Assembly: GCF_026151335.1 (NCBI RefSeq) | Contig: NZ_JAMQPP010000002.1 | Direction: 5' to 3' (one strand) | DNA from: Leptospira_A soteropolitanensis | GTDB taxonomy: Bacteria > Spirochaetota > Leptospiria > Leptospirales > Leptospiraceae | DNA length: 64,000 nt | Shown: positions 1 through 7,645 of the stretch, one piece after another | Position numbering within the stretch: position 1 is the stretch's first letter | How the letters are laid out: every line of letters begins with the position of its first letter | Notes under the pieces: model-generated | The model's database searches: none | What the model was told of the DNA's origin: nothing | The model's input: only the letters and a program-made list of their open reading frames with translations | Translations under genes and position numbers: made by a program

Positions 1-303
1 TATTCCGTTTGAAGATTGAACGGAAAGCTCACGTAACCTCTGTAAGATAGAGTTTACTTGATCTAAAGATCCTTCGGTGACCTGAAGGAACGACATACCA
101 TCCTGGGTATTTCGCTCTGCTTGGCCGAGTCCTCGAATTTGTGATCTTAATTTTTCGGACACTGCGAATCCCAAGGAATCATCCCCTGGTCTGTTGACTC
201 GCATACCGGTTGCTAGGTGTTCCATAGACTTGTCCATGTCACGGCCCGTATTTGTGAGCGCTCGTTTTGCCACAAGCGCGCTGATGTTGTGATTGATAAT
301 CAT
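1..303 (-). CDS. flaB: Flagellin FlaB, N-terminal part (runs off window edge)
   Basis: This encodes the first 101 residues of a flagellin, the core subunit of the spirochaetal periplasmic flagellar filament. The start MIINHNISA and the following segments (HLATGMRVNRPGDD, FAVSEKLRSQIRGL, QDGMSFLQVTEGSL) are the classical conserved D0/D1 coiled-coil domain shared by bacterial flagellins. There is no signal peptide, as expected for export through the flagellar type III apparatus. The ATG at 303 is preceded by a strong ribosome binding site (AGGAGGG, about 309-315). The gene reads out of the window, so the C-terminal D0/D1 half is not seen. It is divergent from the adenosyltransferase gene. Spirochaetes usually carry several flaB paralogues; which one this is cannot be decided here. 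Confidence 0.95.
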   Translation of the reverse strand, partial: MIINHNISALVAKRALTNTGRDMDKSMEHLATGMRVNRPGDDSLGFAVSEKLRSQIRGLGQAERNTQDGMSFLQVTEGSLDQVNSILQRLRELSVQSSNGI

Positions 304-452
304 TGTCACACCCTCCTGTGTGTCCATGACCCGCCTGTTTCCCTACATGCGGAGAAAAGTCAAAAAATCACTGCCCAGGAAATCCGTTCCATCGAGAAGA
401 GAAGGGGTTGCCTGCCCTTGGTTCTTCTATGAATTTTGCCTTTTCAGATGAT

Positions 453-480
453 TCTATACTAGAAAACTAAGGTCTGTAAA
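453..480 (-). promoter_or_regulatory. Candidate flaB promoter (sigma-70-like)
   Basis: Read on the minus strand, TTTACA is followed after 16 nt by TATAGA, a fair match to a housekeeping promoter pointing at flaB and implying a leader of roughly 140 nt. The same bases on the plus strand contain TATACT (455-460), a possible -10 for the divergent adenosyltransferase gene, inside the short inverted repeat TTCTA-TAC-TAGAA. I saw no clear sigma-28 (TAAA-N15-GCCGATAA) element. This is a pattern match only. The rest of 304-509 holds only the flaB ribosome binding site and nothing else I recognise. Confidence 0.35.
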
Positions 481-509
481 GAAAATTTAAGCTCTAAAGG
501 AGTGGGAAA

Positions 510-1082
510 TTGAAAATCTACACCAAATTCGGAGATGGTGGCCAAACCTACCTTGCCTCCGGCATCAAAGTTTCTAAAACAGATAGGCGGGTTGATCTTT
601 ACGGAAGTTGTGACGAATTGAATAGTACGATCGGGCTTGCACTTTCTTTCACGAAAGACTTAAAGTTCGAACCTGATTTTTTAAATTACTTAAAAGGTAT
701 TCAAAGTTTCCTTTTTGAGATTGGATCAGAGCTTGCGGGTTATGTGCCAAAAGAATCAAAGGAAGGAACGGTTGTTTTGCGATCTGATGTGGATAGTTTA
801 GAAAAAGAAATTGATCGGCTCATGGAAAAGCTTCCTGAGATTAAGTTCTTTATTTTACCTGGTGGAAGTTCCGTAGCAAGCAGTTTGCATATAGCTCGTA
901 CCATTTGTAGAAGATTGGAACGAGATCTTCTCGTATACATTGAGTCTGGTGGAGTGATCCATACCGATTTAAGAATTTATCTCAACCGCCTTTCTGATTA
1001 TCTTTTTGTTGCGGCAAGGTTTGCCAACTTTTCTACTGGAAATGAGGAAACCATTTGGAAAAGCAGAACGAAACCCAACTAA
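510..1082 (+). CDS. Cob(I)alamin adenosyltransferase, PduO family
   Basis: 190 residues, the usual size for PduO-type ATP:corrinoid adenosyltransferases, which transfer the adenosyl group of ATP to cob(I)alamin to make coenzyme B12. The N-terminus carries the family pattern (YTKFGDGGQTYL, then DLYGSCDELNSTIGLA). The C-terminal half has the conserved ARTICRRLERD helix near residue 130 and LNRLSDYLFVAAR near 155. Translation starts at a TTG with AAGGAG placed 8 nt upstream (497-502). The 3' end overlaps the peptide transporter gene by 28 bp, so the two are probably co-transcribed. The family assignment is firm; whether it serves de novo B12 synthesis or salvage is not visible. Confidence 0.93.
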   Translation: MKIYTKFGDGGQTYLASGIKVSKTDRRVDLYGSCDELNSTIGLALSFTKDLKFEPDFLNYLKGIQSFLFEIGSELAGYVPKESKEGTVVLRSDVDSLEKEIDRLMEKLPEIKFFILPGGSSVASSLHIARTICRRLERDLLVYIESGGVIHTDLRIYLNRLSDYLFVAARFANFSTGNEETIWKSRTKPN

Positions 1083-2386
1083 ACAGGCACCCAAGAGGGA
1101 TAACCCCACTATTTCTCACAGAGATGTGGGAACGTTTGAGTTATTATGGGATGCGGGCGCTGCTTGTTTTGTATCTAGTGAAATCTTTGGGATTTTCTGA
1201 TGCCGACGCGGGTGCCGTTTATGCGTTTTATACTAGTTTTGTTTATTTAACTCCTGTTATTGGTGGATATTTAACTGACAGGTTCCTTAGTTATCAATTT
1301 GCTATTTATTTGGGTAGTTTTTTAATGTTATGCGGACATATCTCGCTAGCATTTTCAGGACTCCCTTTTTTTTATTTAGGCCTTGTTTTACTCGCTCTGG
1401 GAAATGGTTTTTTTAAACCCAATATGTCTACGATCTTTGGTAGATTATACAATGAAAAACAAAATTTACGGGATAGTGGATTTACTATTTTTTATATGGG
1501 GATCAATTTAGGCGGTTTACTTGGTCCCATCATCTGTGGTAGTTTAGGAGAAAGGGTCGATTGGCATTTGGGTTTTTTATCCGCTGGTGTAGGTATGGCC
1601 GTAGGAATGATCGTATTTTATTTTGGAAGTCGAAGACTGCCTGATTCCATTTGGGAAAAACAAAGTAGTTTGCCTAGGACATCTAATTCTAGTTCGGTGG
1701 ACAAGAAAACACAATCAAAAATTTTACTCATTGTTTTACTTTCTTTTTTTAGTATTTTCTTTTGGATGGCATTCGAACAAATGGGTTCTTCTCTTAACCT
1801 ATTTGCTTTAAGAAACACAGATCGTAATTTATTCGGGTTTAATATTCCTGCTTCTGTTTTACAGTCGATTAATCCTTTGTTCATTCTTCTTTTTGGTCCT
1901 ATTGTTTCATTGTTTTGGACAGCTCTATCAAAAAGGAATAAAAATCCAAACCCGGTACTAAAGTTTGTTTTGAGTTTGGTCTTACTGGGTATTGGTTTTC
2001 TTGTTATGGTGGTTGCTGCCAGTTTTGCCGAAACTGGAGTTTCTGTTTCCATTTTGTTTTTAGTTTTTGTCTATTTTTGGAATACCTTAAGTGAGCTCTG
2101 TCTTTCTCCGGTGGGTTTGTCCTTTGTCAGTCAAATGGCACCAGCACAGTATGCCTCTCTTCTTATGGGGATTTGGTTTTTATCCAATGCATTTGGGCAC
2201 TATGCCGCCGGAATTTTGTCTGGGTACCAAAACCAATGGGGAAGTATGAAAAACTTTTACGGTTTCTTTGTGATTTGTTCTTTTTCTGGTGCCTTGCTTT
2301 TATATGGAATTTATTCTATAAAGAAAAAAACTATTTTAGGTTTGTTAGAAGGCAAAAAAGAAGATAAATCCATCCTCGCAAATTAA
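1055..2386 (+). CDS. POT/PTR2 family proton-coupled peptide transporter
   Basis: 443-residue polytopic inner-membrane protein of the major facilitator superfamily, proton-dependent oligopeptide transporter branch. Diagnostic features are the ExxERxxYYG signature near residue 25 (EMWERLSYYGMRALL), GGYLTDRFLS in the first cytoplasmic loop, and the PTR2 motif FYMGINLGG near residue 146. About twelve hydrophobic segments are evident. The likely start is a TTG inside the end of the upstream adenosyltransferase gene, with AGGAAA just before it, suggesting translational coupling. Its stop lies one base from the stop of the convergent ptsI gene. Expected role is import of di- and tripeptides; substrate range cannot be told from sequence. 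Confidence 0.9.
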   Translation: MEKQNETQLNRHPRGITPLFLTEMWERLSYYGMRALLVLYLVKSLGFSDADAGAVYAFYTSFVYLTPVIGGYLTDRFLSYQFAIYLGSFLMLCGHISLAFSGLPFFYLGLVLLALGNGFFKPNMSTIFGRLYNEKQNLRDSGFTIFYMGINLGGLLGPIICGSLGERVDWHLGFLSAGVGMAVGMIVFYFGSRRLPDSIWEKQSSLPRTSNSSSVDKKTQSKILLIVLLSFFSIFFWMAFEQMGSSLNLFALRNTDRNLFGFNIPASVLQSINPLFILLFGPIVSLFWTALSKRNKNPNPVLKFVLSLVLLGIGFLVMVVAASFAETGVSVSILFLVFVYFWNTLSELCLSPVGLSFVSQMAPAQYASLLMGIWFLSNAFGHYAAGILSGYQNQWGSMKNFYGFFVICSFSGALLLYGIYSIKKKTILGLLEGKKEDKSILAN

Positions 2387-2387
2387 A

Positions 2388-4115
2388 CTAACCCTTAGTT
2401 TCTAAGACCAAGGCTTCTATCTCCTCAAACTTTTCTTCGCCGGCAAGTTGGATTACTTGTTCTGCTAGAAGTTTTGCCTTCCATGTTGAAATCTCTTGTA
2501 CTTTTTCTGCTACTTCCCGCATGAGAGGGAGAGCGGAACTCAAGTCCCGAAATCCGAGCCCTATTAAAACTGCGGTAAACATAGGATCACTTCCTATTTC
2601 CCCACAAATGCTGATAGGTTTTTTTTGGGTATTGGCAACGTCGGCAATGTTTTTTAACAATAATAAAAAAACTACTTGCCAAGGATTATAAAGATCTCCC
2701 ACCAAATGATTGTTACGTTCTACTGCCAGTAAGTATTGTAAAAGGTCATTGGTTCCCACACTGTAGAAGTCAACATGATTTCCAAGAAAAGGTAAATTCA
2801 GTGCACAAGCAGGAGTTTCCACCATAATTCCGAATGGGATTTTTTTTGTGATGGCAAGTCCGGTTTGTTTTAGTTCTTCCAGACACTCATTAAACAAAGC
2901 TTTAGTTTGTAAAATTTCAGAACGTGTTGTGATCATAGGAAGCATGATCCTCATAGTGCCAAATTCACTGGCACGAAGCAGTGCCCTTAATTGTTCTTTA
3001 AAAAAGTGAGGGTGGCGGAGGAGGTAACGAATCCCCCTATTTCCAAGGAAAGGATTTTCTTCTTCGTATCCATTTTCCATTTTATCGGCACCAATGTCCC
3101 AAACTCGGAAAGTGACAGGCCTGCCTACCATTTTTAGTAAAATTCGTTTGTATACTATATACTGTTCTTCCTCAGTGGGTTTGAATTCTACATAACGAAT
3201 AAAAAGTATTTCTGTGCGAACAAGACCTATACCATCTGCTCCTTGTTCAAACGCTAAGTCCACTTCATCTTCGGAATCTATATTGGCACGAAGGGAAAAC
3301 TTCTTTCCATCTCTCGTTTTGATTTCTTTGGGGCCGTCGCTGATTTCTCGCACTGGTTGGGATTTATGGATATCACTTTTGATTCCTGCCAGTTTGATTT
3401 CATCAATGCCGGGAGAGCGATTTAATATTCCTTTAGTTGCATCGAGTAAAATATAGTCATCGTCTTCTACGTGTGAGGTGATGTTTTTTAAACCTACAAT
3501 CGTTGGGATTCCATAGTTTCTTGCAATGATGGCAGTATGTCCTGTTTTTCCCCCAAAATCAGTTGCAATGCCTCTAAGTTTTGATTTTCCCAGTTGGATC
3601 ATCTCGGAAGGAGTAATTTCTTTGGCAATGAGGATGACATCGTCTGGAATTTTGGTTTGGTCACTTGTTTTATCAGGGTAGAGGTTGGATTCGATTCTTT
3701 TTCCAATATCTAAAATATGGTCTGCACGTTCCCGGAAAAATTCATCAGGGATGGATTGGAATTCGTCATACAAGGAACTAACTGCGGTTTCAAGGGCAAG
3801 ACCCGCTGATTCGTTGTTTTGTGCGATCCTTTCGAAGACGCGCGCTCGAAAGAGTGGGTCGTTCAGAAAAACAATTTGGGATTCTAAAATTTCAGAAAGT
3901 TCTCGGTTGGATTTTGACTTTTGTACTAAGTCATTTAAGTCTTCCTCTGTTTTGAGGAGCCCTTTTTTTAAAAGTTCAACTTCTTCTTTGATTTCATCAG
4001 GAGTGAGATCTGTTCGGTCTTCGCGTTTCCGTTTGGATTGTTTCCAACGAAAAACTTTCCCATAAACGGTGCCTGGATAGGCGGAAATGCCTTTGAATGT
4101 GGTTTTTTCTTCCAT
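2388..4115 (-). CDS. ptsI: Phosphoenolpyruvate-protein phosphotransferase (PTS enzyme I)
   Basis: 575 residues, normal length for enzyme I, which takes phosphate from PEP and passes it to HPr. The order is an N-terminal helical HPr-binding region (coiled-coil rich, about 35-150), the phospho-histidine loop GGKTGHTAIIAR with His near 193, and a C-terminal PEP-binding TIM barrel with GIGLVRTE, RVWDIGADK and SICGEIGSDP (active-site Cys). The phospho-His loop has Gly where most enzyme I proteins have Ser just before His. The ATG is preceded by AAGGGGA. No HPr or sugar-specific EII gene lies in this window, so a regulatory rather than sugar-transport PTS is possible, but that is inference. It lies downstream of lpxC on the same strand. 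Confidence 0.94.
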   Translation of the reverse strand: MEEKTTFKGISAYPGTVYGKVFRWKQSKRKREDRTDLTPDEIKEEVELLKKGLLKTEEDLNDLVQKSKSNRELSEILESQIVFLNDPLFRARVFERIAQNNESAGLALETAVSSLYDEFQSIPDEFFRERADHILDIGKRIESNLYPDKTSDQTKIPDDVILIAKEITPSEMIQLGKSKLRGIATDFGGKTGHTAIIARNYGIPTIVGLKNITSHVEDDDYILLDATKGILNRSPGIDEIKLAGIKSDIHKSQPVREISDGPKEIKTRDGKKFSLRANIDSEDEVDLAFEQGADGIGLVRTEILFIRYVEFKPTEEEQYIVYKRILLKMVGRPVTFRVWDIGADKMENGYEEENPFLGNRGIRYLLRHPHFFKEQLRALLRASEFGTMRIMLPMITTRSEILQTKALFNECLEELKQTGLAITKKIPFGIMVETPACALNLPFLGNHVDFYSVGTNDLLQYLLAVERNNHLVGDLYNPWQVVFLLLLKNIADVANTQKKPISICGEIGSDPMFTAVLIGLGFRDLSSALPLMREVAEKVQEISTWKAKLLAEQVIQLAGEEKFEEIEALVLETKG

Positions 4116-4178
4116 CCGTCCCCTTTGCCAAAAATACTTTCGGTAAGGCTTTGTTTGGAAAGTAAAAAACGACGGATT

Positions 4179-5087
4179 CTAACGGACTGCTTGTTTTTTG
4201 GCAAAAAGTGGGACTCTTTTGCTCTTGAACTGGGTGAGTTCGTTGCCTGTGACTTGGCTCATAATGCATTTGGCAAGTGAGATGTCTAGGGCATGTCCCG
4301 CTTTAGATGCGATCAAGTGGCCACGGAAAGGTCTTCCCATCACTGCCAAATCGCCAATCAGATCCAGAATTTTGTGGCGAACACATTCATTGTCATAACG
4401 AAGTGTATCGTTTAAATACCCATCATCTGTGAGAACTACAGCATTGTCGAGTGATCCACCCATAGCAAGGCCTCTTGCTTGGAGGGCTTCCACATCTTTC
4501 AAAAACCCAAAAGTTCGGGCAGGCAAGATATCTGTTCCTAAAATGGATTCGTCAAGAGTGGTGGTGTAGGATTGGCCTCTGAGGAGGGGATGGTTGAAAT
4601 CGATGCTATAAGTGACTTTTAGTTCATCGGAAGGAAGCATGACCAGGTATTTGTCCCCGTCCACAACCCAAATGGGGTTTCCAATGGTAATGGGTTCGAT
4701 CGTTTCGTCTAGAACTCGGATTCCAGCGGAACGGATTCCTTCCCAAAACGGCAGGGAGGATCCATCCATAATCGGAACTTCTACAGAATCAATTTCGAAA
4801 ATACAATCGGTAATGCCTAAGGTGTGGACTGCTGCGAGAAGGTGTTCGATGGTTTGCACTCGGTTGGAACTTCCATCCCCGATGGTTGTGGCATTACTTG
4901 TGTCGACCACATGGTCGAGAGAGACAGGGATTCGGATTTTTTGGGTCCCTTTGTAGAGGTAAAAGATAAGTCCCGTATTTGCTTCTGCTGGATGGAGCCG
5001 TAAAGTCACCATTTTTCCGGAATGTACGCCAATTCCCCTAAGTGTGATGGAGTTTTGGATCGTTTTTCTGTGTATTGCCGTTACCAT
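4179..5087 (-). CDS. lpxC: UDP-3-O-acyl-N-acetylglucosamine deacetylase
   Basis: 302 residues, matching the LpxC family, which catalyses the first committed, zinc-dependent step of lipid A synthesis in the cytoplasm. The N-terminus has the RGIGVHSG motif (17-24). Zinc and catalytic residues are visible: EHLLAA (81-86, zinc His82), HKILD (His238 and Asp242, zinc ligands) and the catalytic His in SKAGHALD (His265). MDGSS near 107 is also conserved. The start ATG has AGGA about 8 nt upstream, but that site lies inside a 7-bp inverted repeat (separate entry). ptsI follows 63 bp downstream on the same strand. The assignment is firm and shows that the organism makes LPS. Confidence 0.96.
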   Translation of the reverse strand: MVTAIHRKTIQNSITLRGIGVHSGKMVTLRLHPAEANTGLIFYLYKGTQKIRIPVSLDHVVDTSNATTIGDGSSNRVQTIEHLLAAVHTLGITDCIFEIDSVEVPIMDGSSLPFWEGIRSAGIRVLDETIEPITIGNPIWVVDGDKYLVMLPSDELKVTYSIDFNHPLLRGQSYTTTLDESILGTDILPARTFGFLKDVEALQARGLAMGGSLDNAVVLTDDGYLNDTLRYDNECVRHKILDLIGDLAVMGRPFRGHLIASKAGHALDISLAKCIMSQVTGNELTQFKSKRVPLFAKKQAVR

Positions 5088-5093
5088 ATTCAG

Positions 5094-5117
5094 TTCCTAC
5101 TTACAAATTTGTAGGAA
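5094..5117 (-). promoter_or_regulatory. Leader hairpin overlapping the lpxC ribosome binding site
   Basis: The lpxC leader contains TTCCTAC, a 10-nt loop (AAATTTGTAA) and GTAGGAA, 6 nt before the ATG. The seven-base arms are perfectly complementary, and the right arm contains the AGGA ribosome binding site. Folding would hide it from the ribosome. The loop also extends a TACAAATTTGTA palindrome that could instead be a protein-binding site. No function is demonstrated; the arrangement is visible in the sequence. The remainder of the 178-bp gap upstream (to 5265) shows a TTGACT box but no convincing -10. Confidence 0.45.
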
Positions 5118-5260
5118 AGGGGGTTCGGACAATTCCAAAACCGGAGCCCCAAGTCAAAAAAATGTCTCCTTTTTACAACAGTGTGGCGGGAATGCCACGG
5201 CCTCATTTTGTGCGCCAAACTAAAAGATTTTACTACAAAGGGGACCGTATTTTACGTGTT

Positions 5261-5277
5261 AGTGCTTAAAAAGCACT
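5261..5277 (-). other. Short hairpin at the 3' end of the MCE operon
   Basis: AGTGCTT-AAA-AAGCACT is a perfect 7-bp inverted repeat overlapping the stop codon of the MlaD-like gene. The sequence beyond it is not T-rich, so it is a poor intrinsic terminator, but it could still stabilise the transcript end. Confidence 0.3.
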
Positions 5278-6039
5278 GAGAGCCGACCGAATGAAACTGG
5301 TCACAGGGGCTTGTTCTCTGGTATCCTCCAAACCTTCTCGGAGTTCTTTTAAAACCACTTGGGCATCGCCGAGAGTTGTGTTTACCGACTTGTGAACATC
5401 ACTTTCATTGATGAGTTTTCCAAGAGTCCCTTGGCCTTCATTGATTTTTCCTGTGATACCCGCAATGTTTTGGACGGTTTTACGAATATCCGCACGGTTC
5501 TCCGCAATGAGTTCTGAAAGAGATACAAGTGGATCCTGGGTGACTTTTCCTTGGATAGGGATTATTTTTCCAGACCGAGGAGAAATCTCCACTTTGGTGA
5601 GAGCGGGTTCAGTCATGATGTACTCTTTGGTTTTGGGATCTACAGGAAACTTGGATCCTGGATCGAGAGAGACCACACGACCCGATAGTAAACTTTCGTT
5701 TTTGATCGTGATTTCATAGTTTGAGAAAAGTTGCACTTTGCCTTTCAAAAGAAGAGTGAGTTCCACCTTGGTTCCGATTCCGGTTTCTCCTTCGGGAAGT
5801 AGATTTCCAAATTCATCAATTTGCACCAATCGGATTTTGGAAACATAACCAAAGGGAACTCCGTGGATGGTGACCTTGTTTCCAATTTTGATTCCTTCTG
5901 CATCGGGAAAGTAGACGGGAAGTTGGTACCCGGATTTTTGGAAGGGCCCCCCTTCTGTGACAATGGTAAAATAACCCACGGCTACTAGAGAAAAAACAAA
6001 TAAAAGACCAACGATAAGAGCGCGACCTGCGGTAGGCAT
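5266..6039 (-). CDS. mlaD: MCE-domain lipid transport protein (MlaD-like)
   Basis: 257 residues with one N-terminal membrane anchor (about 7-27) followed by a single MCE domain (about 35-115, including the conserved VTIHGVPFGYVSKI segment) and a C-terminal helical region (about 170-250). This is the architecture of MlaD, the periplasmic hexameric ring of the Mla lipid transporter that binds phospholipid next to the MlaFE ABC transporter. The ATG at 6039 follows the ATPase gene by 32 bp with CTCCAGGAGT-type sequence before it. It is the last gene of the operon. Direction of transport and lipid substrate cannot be read from the sequence; the MCE assignment is strong. Confidence 0.9.
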   Translation of the reverse strand: MPTAGRALIVGLLFVFSLVAVGYFTIVTEGGPFQKSGYQLPVYFPDAEGIKIGNKVTIHGVPFGYVSKIRLVQIDEFGNLLPEGETGIGTKVELTLLLKGKVQLFSNYEITIKNESLLSGRVVSLDPGSKFPVDPKTKEYIMTEPALTKVEISPRSGKIIPIQGKVTQDPLVSLSELIAENRADIRKTVQNIAGITGKINEGQGTLGKLINESDVHKSVNTTLGDAQVVLKELREGLEDTREQAPVTSFIRSALSAF

Positions 6040-6071
6040 TCCCTAAAAAACTCCTGGAGTCATAGGCAAAG

Positions 6072-6860
6072 TCAATTGGATTTTCCTTTTTTTAAATCAG
6101 AATGATCAAGAATCATTGGACCGACCGTGTTTCCATGTATGAACTGTTGGATGACGGGATTCGTTGATTTTTGGATTTCCTCTGAAGTTCCACAAAACTG
6201 CACTTTGCCTTCGTAAAGGAAACTAATCCGATCGGCTATTCTGTAAGCAGAGTTCATATCATGTGTGACCACTATGGATGTTAGACCTAATTCCTTTTGT
6301 AAACGAATGACTAAATCATTGATGACATTGGACATCACCGGGTCAAGACCAGAGGTAGGTTCATCGTATAACACGATTTTAGGTTGCGAAGTGAGAGCGC
6401 GTGCAAGGCCCACTCGTTTTTTCATCCCCCCAGAAATATTGCTGGGTAAGGTATCTTTGGCAGGAACTAAATCGAGCCATTTTAACTTTTCCATAACAAT
6501 ACGATCCAGTTCTTCTCCCGATGCAATTTTATGTTCCCTGAGGGGAAGTGCTACATTTTCATAGACAGTGAGCCAGTTGATGAGTGCTCCTGATTGGAAT
6601 AACACTCCCAGTTTGGATCTTAGTTCCTCTCTTTTCTTTTCGCTCGCATTGACAATCGACTCACCAAAAATCTGGCAATCTCCTTCATCTGGATCAAGGA
6701 GTCCCGTGATATGTTTGAGACTAACTGATTTTCCCGTTCCCGAAGGCCCAAGGATGACCATTGTTTCGCCTTGTTTGACGGTTAAGTTCATTCCTTGTAA
6801 GATCTTTCGTTTACCAAAAGCTTTATGGACGTTTTTCATTTCAATAGCAAAGGGTTCCAT
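6072..6860 (-). CDS. mlaF: ABC transporter ATPase, MlaF-like
   Basis: About 262 residues, cytoplasmic ATPase of an MCE-type lipid ABC transporter. Walker A is GPSGTGKS near residue 38, the signature is ISGGMKKRVGLARAL near 145, and Walker B with the following Glu is IVLYDEPTSGLD near 165, with a switch His in VVTHD. The SGGM(K/R)KR signature is typical of the MlaF/Mkl branch. An ATG at 6872 would overlap the MlaE stop by 4 bp, but AAGGAT sits just before the internal ATG at 6860, so I place the start there; the difference is four residues. It lies between the permease and the MCE gene, as in Mla operons. Confidence 0.92.
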   Translation of the reverse strand: MEPFAIEMKNVHKAFGKRKILQGMNLTVKQGETMVILGPSGTGKSVSLKHITGLLDPDEGDCQIFGESIVNASEKKREELRSKLGVLFQSGALINWLTVYENVALPLREHKIASGEELDRIVMEKLKWLDLVPAKDTLPSNISGGMKKRVGLARALTSQPKIVLYDEPTSGLDPVMSNVINDLVIRLQKELGLTSIVVTHDMNSAYRIADRISFLYEGKVQFCGTSEEIQKSTNPVIQQFIHGNTVGPMILDHSDLKKGKSN

Positions 6861-6868
6861 AATATCCT

Positions 6869-7645
6869 TCATTTATAAAATAAAGCGGTGAGCACATAAC
6901 CAGAAAAAATAACCATTAAAAACGAGGTGACTACAGCCTTTCTTGTAGTTTGCCCCACACCAATGGCACCACCTTCCGTCCTAAGTCCCTGACTACAAGA
7001 GATGGTTGAGATGGAAAGTCCAAATACATATCCTTTGAGAAGTCCCACATATAAGTCTTTTAATCCTGGAACGGAAGATATGCGGTAGTATACATCTTGG
7101 AAATAACTGATCATATCAATTCCGAGTTGGAAATGACCCACGATTCCACCACCTAATATTCCTAATGCGGCAGAGTAAACACATAGCACAGGAACCATAA
7201 TTGAGAACCCAACAATCCTCGGTAGTACAAGATACCTGATCGGACTAATTGACATTACTTCCAAAGCATCAATTTCTTCTGAAACTTTCATGGTTCCGAT
7301 TTCAGCAGCCATTGCTGAACCCACTGAAGCGGCCAAGATGAGGGACGTCATAAATGGAGACATCTCGCGAGTGAGTGTGATCGTAAGTAAAAGTCCAATT
7401 TGTCCCTCTGCTCCAAAATCGCGAAGTCCAAGGCCAGTGTTTAGTCCAAGGATCATTCCTGTGAAAACAGAAACAATCGAAACAACAAACAAAGAACCAA
7501 CTCCTGCGATAAACATTTGTTCTAAAATTTCTTTTCTTTTGAAATAAAGGTGGTGGGATTGTCCCACAGCACGAAAGAGTAAGAGGACTGTATAGCCGAT
7601 TGCATAGAGTATTGGTTCCAAGGTTTTGGAATAAATGCGTCTCAT
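6869..7645 (-). CDS. mlaE: MlaE-like ABC transporter permease
   Basis: About 258 residues with five to six hydrophobic segments, matching the MlaE/YrbE permease family: an N-terminal amphipathic helix, GMILGLNTGLGLRDFG, then TREMSPFMTSLILAASVGSAM and AAEIGTMKVSEEIDAL, the conserved family core. It is the inner-membrane part of the lipid transporter. The ATG at 7645 overlaps the TGA of the upstream gene (ATGA) and has GGTGGG before it; a TTG 12 nt further upstream is possible. The overlaps on both sides show tight coupling with the repeat protein upstream and the ATPase downstream. Confidence 0.92.
   Translation of the reverse strand: MRRIYSKTLEPILYAIGYTVLLLFRAVGQSHHLYFKRKEILEQMFIAGVGSLFVVSIVSVFTGMILGLNTGLGLRDFGAEGQIGLLLTITLTREMSPFMTSLILAASVGSAMAAEIGTMKVSEEIDALEVMSISPIRYLVLPRIVGFSIMVPVLCVYSAALGILGGGIVGHFQLGIDMISYFQDVYYRISSVPGLKDLYVGLLKGYVFGLSISTISCSQGLRTEGGAIGVGQTTRKAVVTSFLMVIFSGYVLTALFYK

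Noticed and set aside
5162..5269. A 35-codon plus-strand reading frame (ends GDRILRVSA) in the gap upstream of lpxC
   Set aside because: No ribosome binding site at usable distance, it lies in the lpxC promoter/leader area and its stop falls at the 3' end of the convergent MCE operon. Chance openness is more likely, though a conserved small protein is not excluded.
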